DNA from: Nocardioides sp.
GTDB lineage: Bacteria; Actinomycetota; Actinomycetes; Propionibacteriales; Nocardioidaceae
DNA: 8,812 nt
Assembly: GCA_023252065.1 (NCBI GenBank)
Contig: JAHEXO010000055.1
Coordinates: 1 to 8,812, forward strand
Direction of reading: 5' to 3'
Notes under the pieces: model-generated
What the model was told of the DNA's origin: nothing
The model's input: only the letters and a program-made list of their open reading frames with translations
Databases searched by the model: none
Made by a program: the position numbers and the translations under genes
Shown here: positions 1 to 5,418 of the stretch, one piece after another
Layout: the number at the start of each line of letters is the position of its first letter
Numbering within the stretch: the first letter of the stretch is position 1

Positions 1-230
1 AGGATCACCGATGACCCGCCCACCAGCACCTCGTGCGCGACCCAGATCATGCGGCCCTCGAGGATGTCGCGACGGCCCTGGGCGTCGCTGTGCCCGAACA
101 GCGGCGCCATCCACTCGTCGGGGGTGAGCCGCAGGATGGAGTGCTCGTCCGCCAGCTCCTTCGCACGCGTGGTCTTCCCGGCGCCCGGCAGGCCCACCGT
201 CAGGAACAGCGTCGGCTGGAGCAGGGCCAC
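1..230 (-). CDS. P-loop ATPase / kinase-like protein (AAA_33 type), N-terminal part, cut by window edge
   Basis: Reverse-strand translation from a GTG at 230-228 gives 76 complete codons running off the left edge. The protein opens with a beta strand (about residues 7-12) leading into a Walker A motif GLPGAGKT at residues 13-20. This is followed by ELADEHSILRLTPDEWM, typical of small nucleotide/phosphotransferase kinases of the AAA_33 (zeta-toxin/polynucleotide kinase-like) group. Walker B and later motifs lie outside the window. The GTG is the first possible start: the same frame has a TGA ten codons upstream and no other start between. An AGGAGG lies about 17 bases ahead of the GTG, farther than usual, so translation could be weak or leaderless. 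The substrate cannot be told from this fragment. Typical members are cytoplasmic and phosphorylate small molecules or nucleic-acid ends. Confidence 0.82.
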   Translation of the reverse strand, partial: MALLQPTLFLTVGLPGAGKTTRAKELADEHSILRLTPDEWMAPLFGHSDAQGRRDILEGRMIWVAHEVLVGGSSVI

Positions 231-275
231 GGAGAGACTGTGGGCTGCCTCCTGTTCTCAGGCAAGTCCATTACG

Positions 276-292
276 CCCCGCGGCTCGCGGGG
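276..292. terminator. Perfect 7-bp GC hairpin downstream of the glutaredoxin gene
   Basis: CCCCGCG (276-282) pairs perfectly with CGCGGGG (286-292) around a 3-base loop. It lies between the end of the synthetase/glutaredoxin unit and the start of the kinase gene, all on the minus strand. No T-run follows on either strand. It could be a U-less terminator of high-GC actinobacteria or a leader structure of the kinase mRNA. Confidence 0.35.
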
Positions 293-295
293 TGC

Positions 296-344
296 TCCGC
301 TGGTTGAGGAGCTCGCGCTGGCGAGCGTCTCGAAACCACGCGGA
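296..344. repeat. REP-like palindromic repeat (TGGTTGAGGAG...CGTCTCGAAACCA type)
   Basis: The core at 301-338 starts TGGTTGAGGAG and ends CGTCTCGAAACCA. It folds with TGGTT/AACCA (301-305 with 334-338), GAG/CTC (306-308 with 329-331) and GCTCGC/GCGAGC (311-316 with 321-326) around loop GCTG. Flanking TCCGC (296-300) and GCGGA (340-344) extend the stem. I recall near-identical palindromes dispersed in many copies between genes of Nocardioides and related actinobacteria. Only one copy is in this window, so the repeat status rests on memory. It sits 3' of the glutaredoxin gene and may also help end transcription. Confidence 0.6.
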
Positions 345-378
345 CCCCTCCACCCCATCCGCCCGTCCGCGGTGGGAG

Positions 379-615
379 TCAGGTGAGGGCGGTGCGGAGG
401 CGGGTGGGGTCGACGCGCCAGAAGTCGTGCTGCTTGCCGTCGACGAAGGTCACCGGGATCTCATGGCCGAACCGACGCTCCAGCTCGGGGTCGTCGGCGA
501 TCGAGATCTCGTCGTAGGACTCGCCGAGCTCGCGGCAGACCCCCTCGACGACGGCGCGGGCGTCGTCACAGAGGTGGCAGCCTGGCCGGGCGTAGAGGGT
601 GACGCGCGCGGTCAT
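379..615 (-). CDS. Glutaredoxin-like thiol-disulfide protein (78 aa)
   Basis: A short thioredoxin-fold protein. VTLYARPGCHLCDDAR at residues 5-20 holds the CxxC redox centre Cys13-His-Leu-Cys16 at the start of helix 1. IPVTFVDG at 53-60 carries the expected cis-proline (Pro54) facing the active site. At 78 residues it matches the compact glutaredoxin family (DUF836-like) common in actinobacteria. It is probably a cytoplasmic dithiol reductant or electron carrier; the partner is unknown. The ATG at 615-613 overlaps the TGA of the upstream acyl-CoA synthetase gene as ATGA, so the two are almost certainly co-transcribed and translationally coupled. From memory, a similar small glutaredoxin gene occurs close to bldN in Streptomyces, which supports vertical conservation of this region. 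Family assignment is firm; physiological role is inferred. Confidence 0.88.
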   Translation of the reverse strand: MTARVTLYARPGCHLCDDARAVVEGVCRELGESYDEISIADDPELERRFGHEIPVTFVDGKQHDFWRVDPTRLRTALT

Positions 616-2225
616 TCCAGCAACCCCAGCGCACGGCGGCGTTCCATGCCGCGCAGGCGGCCCTTCTGCACCTTGCCGGTGACCGTCAGCGGCAGCTCGT
701 CGACGACCTCGACCCGCGAGGGCCGCTTGAAGCGGGCGAGCCGCAGCGCACAGTGCTCGCGTACGGCGTCGGCGACCGCCGCGGGATCGGCGCCGTCGGC
801 GGGGCGGACGTAGGCGACGACGGCCTCCCCGGTCGTGTCGTCGGCGACCCCGATCACCGCGGTCTCAGCGACGACCGGCAGCTCGCGGATCACGTCCTCC
901 ACCTCGATCGGGTAGACGTTGAAGCCGGAGACGATCACCAGCTCCTTGAGCCGGTCGACCAGGAAGAGGTTGCCCCACTCGTCGAGGAAGCCGATGTCGC
1001 CGGTGCCCCACCAGCCGTCCTCGTCGGGGCCGCCGGCGCCGTCGGGCCAGTAGCCGCTGAACATGTTGGCGCCCCGGATCCAGATCTCGCCCGGGTCGTC
1101 GCCGTCGGGCTCGTGCCCCAGCTCGTCGAGGAGCTTGATGTCGATGCCGGGCAGGGCCGCGCCGACCGAGCCGACCCGGGGCTCGGTGCTGCACAGGGTG
1201 CTGGTGACGATCGGCGAGGCCTCCGTCAGCCCGTAGCCCTGGTGCACGGGTACGCCGGTGGCACCGGCGAACTGCTCGATCAGCTCAGCCGACAGGGGCG
1301 CAGACCCCGACAGCATCATCCGCACCGGGCCGAGCCGCTCCCGGAGATGGTCCTCCGGGAGCCAGTAGGCGAACACCGGCGGCGCGACCGGTACGACGCT
1401 CACGGCCTCGTCGTCGATCAGGTCGAGCGTCGCACCGGGCTCGAAGCGCGCCACCAGAACGAGCTTCGCCCGCCGCCGCAGGACGCCGCCGAGGACGGCG
1501 TTCAGGCCGTAGACGTGGAAGAGCGGGAGCACGCCGAGCACGACGTCGTCGCCGTGGATCATCGGCGGTTCGACCTGGGCTGCCTGGTCGATGTTGGCGA
1601 GCAAGGCACGGTGCGTGAGCATCGCCGCGCGCGGGCGGCCCGACGTACCACTCGTGTAGAGCAGGCATGCCAGCTTCTCCGGGTCAGGCAGCGGCGGTAC
1701 GGGCCGCGCGGCGGTCGCCCGCAGCGCCTCGTAGGGCTGTTCGTCGCCCTCCGGCGCCGCGCCCACGACGTAGACCCGAGGCACGAACGCACGGGCGAGC
1801 AGGTCGGCGTCGAGCTCACCGCCCTCGACGGGTTCGCCGGCCAGCGCCGCCCGGAGCAGCTCCAGGGCCTCGCGCACGGTGCCGATGGTCTCGTCGTCGG
1901 CCACCACGACCCGGCAGCCCGAGTCGGCCGCCATCCGGGCCAGCTCGCCGGCGGTCGCGCGCGGGTTGACCGGTACGGCGACGACCTGCGCCCGGAGGAC
2001 CCCGAGGTAGGAGGCCACGAACTCGATCCGGTTGCCCAGCGCGAGCAGCACCCGCTGACCGGCCACCAACCCGGCGGCCCCGAGCCCGGTGGCGATCCGC
2101 GCGACCTCGTCCTCGAGCGCAGACCAGGTCACGCTGCGCCCACCGGCCTCGACGACGGCGAGCATGTCGGGCCGGTCGGCCGCTGCTTCGGCCACGAGCG
2201 AGGACACGTCGTGGGTCGCGGGCAT
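612..2225 (-). CDS. AMP-forming acyl-CoA synthetase / fatty-acid-CoA ligase (ANL superfamily)
   Basis: A 537-aa adenylate-forming enzyme expected to activate a carboxylic acid, probably a fatty or aromatic acid, to acyl-AMP and then acyl-CoA. Motifs run in order: phosphate loop YTSGTSGRPRAAML (190-203), GYGLTEASP (330-338), TGD (408-410), hinge region DRLKELVIVSGFNVYP (424-439) and the C-terminal adenylation lysine in LTVTGKVQK (513-521, Lys518). Length and motif order are those of a complete enzyme. The phosphate loop has Arg199 where most relatives have Lys. The frame stays open upstream to about 2516, but the ATG at 2225-2223 begins the conserved fold, has AGGA at 2237-2240 and avoids overlap with the divergent HAD gene. 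There is no signal peptide or membrane segment. It overlaps the glutaredoxin gene by 4 bp. Acyl substrate specificity cannot be read from the sequence. Confidence 0.92.
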   Translation of the reverse strand: MPATHDVSSLVAEAAADRPDMLAVVEAGGRSVTWSALEDEVARIATGLGAAGLVAGQRVLLALGNRIEFVASYLGVLRAQVVAVPVNPRATAGELARMAADSGCRVVVADDETIGTVREALELLRAALAGEPVEGGELDADLLARAFVPRVYVVGAAPEGDEQPYEALRATAARPVPPLPDPEKLACLLYTSGTSGRPRAAMLTHRALLANIDQAAQVEPPMIHGDDVVLGVLPLFHVYGLNAVLGGVLRRRAKLVLVARFEPGATLDLIDDEAVSVVPVAPPVFAYWLPEDHLRERLGPVRMMLSGSAPLSAELIEQFAGATGVPVHQGYGLTEASPIVTSTLCSTEPRVGSVGAALPGIDIKLLDELGHEPDGDDPGEIWIRGANMFSGYWPDGAGGPDEDGWWGTGDIGFLDEWGNLFLVDRLKELVIVSGFNVYPIEVEDVIRELPVVAETAVIGVADDTTGEAVVAYVRPADGADPAAVADAVREHCALRLARFKRPSRVEVVDELPLTVTGKVQKGRLRGMERRRALGLLE

Positions 2226-2295
2226 AGGGGCGATCCTAGGCACAGCGGACAGGACCCGAGCCCGGCATCCGTCGATCGTCCGTCGATAGGGTGCG
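2226..2295. promoter_or_regulatory. Divergent promoter region with two TAnnnT -10 candidates, possibly leaderless
   Basis: On the minus strand TAGGAT (2238-2233) ends 7 bases before the synthetase ATG. On the plus strand TAGGGT (2287-2292) ends 6 bases before the second GTG of the HAD gene (2299). That spacing is what leaderless actinobacterial transcripts show. No good TTGACA-like -35 is visible for either. CGTCGAT is repeated at 2270-2276 and 2281-2287, 11 bases apart. Promoter assignment is an inference from motif spacing. Confidence 0.4.
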
Positions 2296-3177
2296 GTGGT
2301 GACCCCGCCGGAGAAGCGCCGTCCGCTCGACCTCCAGCAGCGCTCGAGACTGGCCGGTGAGGCCTCCGCGGCGGCCGCAGAGGTCGAGCGGGCACTGGCC
2401 ACCCCGGCGGACCCGACCGCAGCGGCGTTCTTCGACGTCGACAACACGATGATGCAGGGCGCCAGCATCTTCCACTTCGCCCGCGGGCTCCACCGCCGTG
2501 AGTTCTTCACGACCAAGGAGATCCTCTCGGCGGCGTGGAAGCAGGCCTACTTCCGGATCGTCGGTGTCGAGGACCCCGAGCACGTCGCGAAGGCGCGTGC
2601 CTCGGCGCTGTCCTTCATCGCCGGCCACCAGGTCGAGGAGCTGCAGAGCCTCAGCGAGGAGATCTTCGAGGAGGCGATGGCCCAGCGGATCTGGCCCGGC
2701 ACCCGCGCCCTGGCCCAGCTCCACATCGAGGAGGGACAGCGGGTCTGGCTGGTCACCGCCGCCCCGATCGAGATCGCCCAGGTCATCGCCCGCCGGCTCG
2801 GCCTGACCGGCGCTCTCGGCACCGTCGCGGAGCACGAGAACGGCGTCTACACCGGCCGCCTGGTCGGCGACATGCTCCACGGTCCGGCCAAGGGCGAGGC
2901 GATCAAGGCTCTCGCCGCCCGGGAGGGGCTCGACCTCGAGCGGTGCTCCGCCTACTCCGACTCCTTCAACGACCTCACCATGCTCTCGATGGTCGGCCAC
3001 CCGGTCGCGATCAACCCCGACGCCCGGCTGCGGGCCTACGCCAAGCAGCAGGGCTGGCGGATCCGCGACTACCGCACCGGCCGCAAGGCCGCCCGGCTCG
3101 GGCTCGTGACGGCCGCCGGCGCGGGAGCGATCGCCGGCGCGGCCGCCGCCGGAGCCGCCGTACGACGCCGCCGCTGA
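2296..3177 (+). CDS. HAD superfamily subfamily IB hydrolase (SerB-like phosphatase), putative C-terminal membrane anchor
   Basis: A 293-aa Mg-dependent phosphatase-type protein. HAD motif I is FFDVDNT (45-51), with Asp47 as nucleophile and Asp49 as acid/base. Motif II is the Thr of WLVTAAP (151-157). Motif III is Lys199 in GPAKGEAIK. Motif IV is YSDSFND (220-226) with Asp222 and Asp226. The helical cap between motifs I and II fits subfamily IB, the phosphoserine phosphatase group, although the substrate is unknown. An N-terminal stretch of about 40 residues precedes the core. The C-terminus (about 267-288) is an Ala/Gly-rich hydrophobic segment followed by RRRR, which suggests anchoring to the cytoplasmic membrane. 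GTG codons at 2296 and 2299 are both possible starts; TAG at 2287 closes the frame upstream. It is divergent from the synthetase and 92 bp ahead of the sigma gene, in the same orientation. Confidence 0.88.
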   Translation: MVTPPEKRRPLDLQQRSRLAGEASAAAAEVERALATPADPTAAAFFDVDNTMMQGASIFHFARGLHRREFFTTKEILSAAWKQAYFRIVGVEDPEHVAKARASALSFIAGHQVEELQSLSEEIFEEAMAQRIWPGTRALAQLHIEEGQRVWLVTAAPIEIAQVIARRLGLTGALGTVAEHENGVYTGRLVGDMLHGPAKGEAIKALAAREGLDLERCSAYSDSFNDLTMLSMVGHPVAINPDARLRAYAKQQGWRIRDYRTGRKAARLGLVTAAGAGAIAGAAAAGAAVRRRR

Positions 3178-3187
3178 GGGCACCGGA

Positions 3188-3200
3188 CCGGCCTCGCCGG
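3188..3200 (+). terminator. Small hairpin after the HAD gene, weak terminator candidate
   Basis: CCGGC (3188-3192) and GCCGG (3196-3200) pair around CTC, 10 bases after the HAD stop codon. There is no T-tract. It may only partly separate the HAD gene from the sigma gene. Confidence 0.25.
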
Positions 3201-3201
3201 A

Positions 3202-3230
3202 TTACCCCTGCCTCGGACGGGGCATAACCT
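3202..3230 (+). promoter_or_regulatory. Possible promoter of the sigma-factor gene
   Basis: TTACCC (3202-3207), a 17-base spacer and TAACCT (3225-3230, matching TAnnnT) lie 39 bases ahead of the ATG at 3270. The -35 match is poor, so the promoter may need an activator or may not be real. Confidence 0.25.
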
Positions 3231-3254
3231 GTCCCGAACGCCAATGGGGTGCTC

Positions 3255-3261
3255 GGGAGGG
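3255..3261 (+). promoter_or_regulatory. Ribosome binding site that fixes the sigma-factor start
   Basis: GGGAGGG followed by 8 bases and ATG at 3270. This favours 3270 over an in-frame GTG at 3249, which has no such site. Confidence 0.7.
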
Positions 3262-3269
3262 ACCAAGCC

Positions 3270-4028
3270 ATGACGTGGGGCCACCGCCACGACACGGCCC
3301 GCGGGTTGGAGGACCTGCGCGCGGCCGTGCTCGGCGTGCTCGGCGCGCGGCCGTGTCCCGCCGGTGTCCCTTCCTGGATGCTTCTGAGCGAGGCCGCCGT
3401 CGGCGGTCCGCGCCCCGACGGTCGCTACGACGACTCCGACCGGGCGGCGTCGTCGGAGCAGAGCGAGTCGGAGCGCCACCGGCTGATCGCCCTGGTCGAG
3501 CTGGCCCGCAACGGCGACGCCGAGGCGTTCGGCCAGCTCTACGACCACTACCACCCGTCGGTCTACCGGTTCGTCTACTGGCGCACCCGCTCGAGCAGCC
3601 TGGCCGAGGACCTCACCTCCGAGACCTTCCTGCGGGCCCTGCGCAACATGTCCGGCTTCCGCTGGCAGGGCAAGGACTTCGGCGCCTGGCTGATGACCAT
3701 CGCGCGCAACCTGTGCACCGACCACTTCAAGGCCGGCCGCACCCGCCTCGAGCTCACCACCGACGACATGGGCCTCCACGACGACGCCGCCGACGGGGGC
3801 CCGGAGGACACCGTCCTGGCCGGCCTTGCCCACGAGGTGCTCCTCGACGGGCTGCGTCAGCTCTCAGACGAGCAGCGCGACTGCCTGATCATGCGGTTCC
3901 TCCAGGGCCTCAGCATCGCCGAGACCGCAGCGGTGCTCGGGCGGAGCGAGGGCGCCGTCAAGCAGCTGCAGCTGCGAGGCGTGCGCAACCTCGCCAAGCT
4001 CGTGCCGGAGGGGTGGCGCGATGCGTGA
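3270..4028 (+). CDS. bldN: ECF sigma factor, BldN-like, with N-terminal pro-region
   Basis: A 252-aa RNA polymerase sigma factor of the extracytoplasmic function class. Region sigma-2 spans about 72-157, including AFGQLYDHYHPSVYRFVYWR and the strongly BldN-like EDLTSETFLRALRN (113-126) and WQGKDFGAWLMTIARNL (132-148). Sigma-4 spans about 188-245, with the helix-turn-helix in RFLQGLSIAETAAVLGRSEG (209-228). The first 70 or so residues are an extra segment with LRAAVLGVL (16-24). Streptomyces BldN carries a comparable extension that starts similarly (from memory LRATVLDLL) and is removed by proteolysis. The next gene encodes a DUF5667 membrane protein, the family of the BldN anti-sigma RsbN. 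In Streptomyces BldN drives chaplin, rodlin and bldM transcription for aerial growth; the targets here are unknown. The ortholog call rests on recalled sequence and gene order, so the symbol should be read as BldN-like. Confidence 0.88.
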   Translation: MTWGHRHDTARGLEDLRAAVLGVLGARPCPAGVPSWMLLSEAAVGGPRPDGRYDDSDRAASSEQSESERHRLIALVELARNGDAEAFGQLYDHYHPSVYRFVYWRTRSSSLAEDLTSETFLRALRNMSGFRWQGKDFGAWLMTIARNLCTDHFKAGRTRLELTTDDMGLHDDAADGGPEDTVLAGLAHEVLLDGLRQLSDEQRDCLIMRFLQGLSIAETAAVLGRSEGAVKQLQLRGVRNLAKLVPEGWRDA

Positions 4029-4042
4029 GTCCTCCCTCGGAA

Positions 4043-4066
4043 CGGCGGCCGTAACCCCGGCCGTCG
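4043..4066. other. Hairpin in the sigma/anti-sigma intergenic gap
   Basis: CGGCGGCCG (4043-4051) pairs with CGGCCGTCG (4058-4066), nine pairs with one G-T, around a 6-base loop TAACCC. The loop and the 3' end of the left arm contain the putative -35 element CGTAAC. It may lower readthrough from the sigma gene into the anti-sigma gene, or it may be chance in GC-rich DNA. Confidence 0.35.
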
Positions 4067-4078
4067 CCGCCTCGTTGA
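4050..4078 (+). promoter_or_regulatory. Putative sigma-BldN-type promoter of the anti-sigma gene
   Basis: CGTAAC (4050-4055), 17 bases, CGTTGA (4073-4078). As I remember it, Streptomyces sigma-BldN promoters have CGTAAC at -35 and CGTTGA at -10 with about 16 bases between, so both hexamers match fully with one extra spacer base. The predicted transcript would start near 4085, giving a leader of about 43 bases before the GTG at 4128. Its place directly behind the bldN-like gene fits autoregulated expression of the anti-sigma factor. Function is inferred from the match and position. Confidence 0.6.
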
Positions 4079-4127
4079 CCCGAGTGTCCGGCATCCGCCG
4101 CGACAGTCATGAGCCAGGACGGTCAGC

Positions 4128-5342
4128 GTGATCAGGGGGCGCAGCGCACAGCAGTTCCACGACCTCGTCGAGGGCGAGGCGGAGCGTGCCCGCACACCTG
4201 AGTACGCCGACCTCCTCGACGTCGTGGGCAGCCTGCGCGCCATGCCGGACCCGACGCCCGACCCGGCGTTCGCGACCGCCCTTCGCCAACGGCTGGTGTC
4301 CGAGGCGCAGACCGTGCTCCGCGACGCCGCCGACGAGCGCCACGTGACCGAGGCACGGCTGCGGCTCGGCGGCGACACGTCGACCCGGCGCCCGGCCTCG
4401 GCTCCCGTACGCCGTCGCCGCCGGGCCGCCGCGGCCGTCGCCGGCGTCGTCCTGGTCGGCAGCAGCGCGACGATGGCCGTCGCCGCCCAGCACGCCCTGC
4501 CCGGCGACCCTCTCTACCCGCTCAAGCGCGGGATCGAATCGGCCCATGCCCAGCTCACCTTCGACCGGGCAGCCCGGGGCCGGGTGCTGCTCGACAGCGC
4601 CTCGACCCGCCTCGACGAGGTGGAGCAGCTCAGCAACGACGGCGCGAGCGCCGCGCAGGTCGGCCAGACCCTCGACGCGTTCAGCCGCGAAGCCGTGGCC
4701 GGAGCCGACCTGCTGGTCGCCGACTACCAGGCGACCGGCGACCGGTCGTCGATGACGACCCTGCGCACCTTCACCGCGACCAGCATGGCCCGCCTGCACG
4801 CGCTCCAGCCGACGGTGCCGGCCGGGTCCCTCGACGACCTGCTCCAGGCCGCCCAGGCCCTCGACCAGGTCGAGCAGGTGTCGGTCCACGCCTGCTCGAG
4901 CTGCGACGGCCCGCTGATCGGCTCGGTGCCGCCGGTGCTCACCCAGGCGCTCCAAGCCACGGTCGACCCGTGGCAGGTCGGCACCCCGCCTGCGCACGAC
5001 CACGGCAGGCACCACGCCACCGACGGTGGCATCGTCCTGCCGCAGGTCGGCGGTGACCTCCCGCCGGCGAGCGTGACCGACCCCGGCCAGACCGGGCTCG
5101 AGCCCCTCGCGCCGACCGCGGGCGACGTCCAGCACACCCTGCAACACCTGACCGGCGGGCTGACCGACGGCAAGCAGCACGACCTCGGCAGCACCGTCAC
5201 CGACACCACGAGCAACCTGCTTGACGCGGTCGGTGCCGTCGGCAACACCGTGACCGGCACCCTCAGTGACACCGTCAACGGCGTGGCCAGCCTGCTGCCG
5301 AGCGACCTGCCCAGCGACCTGCCGAGCGGCCTGCTGCCCTGA
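4128..5342 (+). CDS. rsbN: DUF5667 membrane-anchored anti-sigma factor, RsbN-like
   Basis: A 404-aa single-pass protein. Residues 1-98 are a charged cytoplasmic part (QQFHDLVEGEAER, PDPAFATALRQRLV) placed where RsbN binds its sigma factor. A basic RRRRR (95-99) precedes a membrane helix at about 100-120. The DUF5667 domain follows outside the membrane, with the signature ALPGDPLYPLKRGIE (123-137) and a helical stretch to about 250. Cys256-Ser-Ser-Cys259 is a CxxC seen in this family. The last 140 residues are low-complexity: a His-rich patch HDHGRHH (290-296), a Thr/Val/Gly/Leu-rich region and SDLP repeats at the end. The GTG at 4128 is chosen for its AGGA at 4116-4119, 8 bases upstream. It follows the sigma gene by 99 bp and probably holds it inactive at the membrane until signalled or overcome. 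The specific partnership is inferred from adjacency and family. Confidence 0.85.
   Translation: MIRGRSAQQFHDLVEGEAERARTPEYADLLDVVGSLRAMPDPTPDPAFATALRQRLVSEAQTVLRDAADERHVTEARLRLGGDTSTRRPASAPVRRRRRAAAAVAGVVLVGSSATMAVAAQHALPGDPLYPLKRGIESAHAQLTFDRAARGRVLLDSASTRLDEVEQLSNDGASAAQVGQTLDAFSREAVAGADLLVADYQATGDRSSMTTLRTFTATSMARLHALQPTVPAGSLDDLLQAAQALDQVEQVSVHACSSCDGPLIGSVPPVLTQALQATVDPWQVGTPPAHDHGRHHATDGGIVLPQVGGDLPPASVTDPGQTGLEPLAPTAGDVQHTLQHLTGGLTDGKQHDLGSTVTDTTSNLLDAVGAVGNTVTGTLSDTVNGVASLLPSDLPSDLPSGLLP
5298..5333 (+). repeat. Tandem 12-bp repeat encoding the PSDL/PSGL tail
   Basis: Three 12-bp units of the form CC(G/C)AGCG(A/G)CCTG lie in frame at 5298, 5310 and 5322 and encode PSDL-PSDL-PSGL just before the stop codon of the anti-sigma gene. 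The copy number could vary by slippage. Confidence 0.65.
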
Positions 5343-5346
5343 GCGA

Positions 5347-5381
5347 GGTCCTCCGATCCGGCGGAGCCGGAATGGAGGACC
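5347..5381. terminator. Strong bidirectional terminator-like dyad between convergent genes
   Basis: The outer stem GGTCCTCC (5347-5354) pairs perfectly with GGAGGACC (5374-5381). After a G-T pair and one mismatch, the inner stem TCCGGC (5357-5362) pairs with GCCGGA (5366-5371) around GGA. It starts 4 bases after the anti-sigma stop and lies 37 bases beyond the acyltransferase stop on the other strand, so it can serve both converging units. There is no clear T-tract, as is common in actinobacteria. Confidence 0.75.
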
Positions 5382-5418
5382 GCAGCGCGCTCGCGCAAGC
5401 CGTGTCAGCCGCTGCCGG

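Noticed and set aside
753..2360. Long plus-strand open frame (about 535 codons) opposite the acyl-CoA synthetase
   Set aside because: It has no family motifs, its composition is typical of antisense frames in GC-rich genes, and the minus strand encodes a complete ANL enzyme.
2226..2516. Extension of the synthetase frame upstream to about 2516
   Set aside because: It would overlap the 5' end of the divergent HAD gene by over 200 bases and the added sequence has no similarity to the ligase family.
4107..5180. Long minus-strand open frame opposite the anti-sigma gene
   Set aside because: Low-complexity Arg/Gly/Val translation without domains; the plus strand has a clear DUF5667 protein with start signal.
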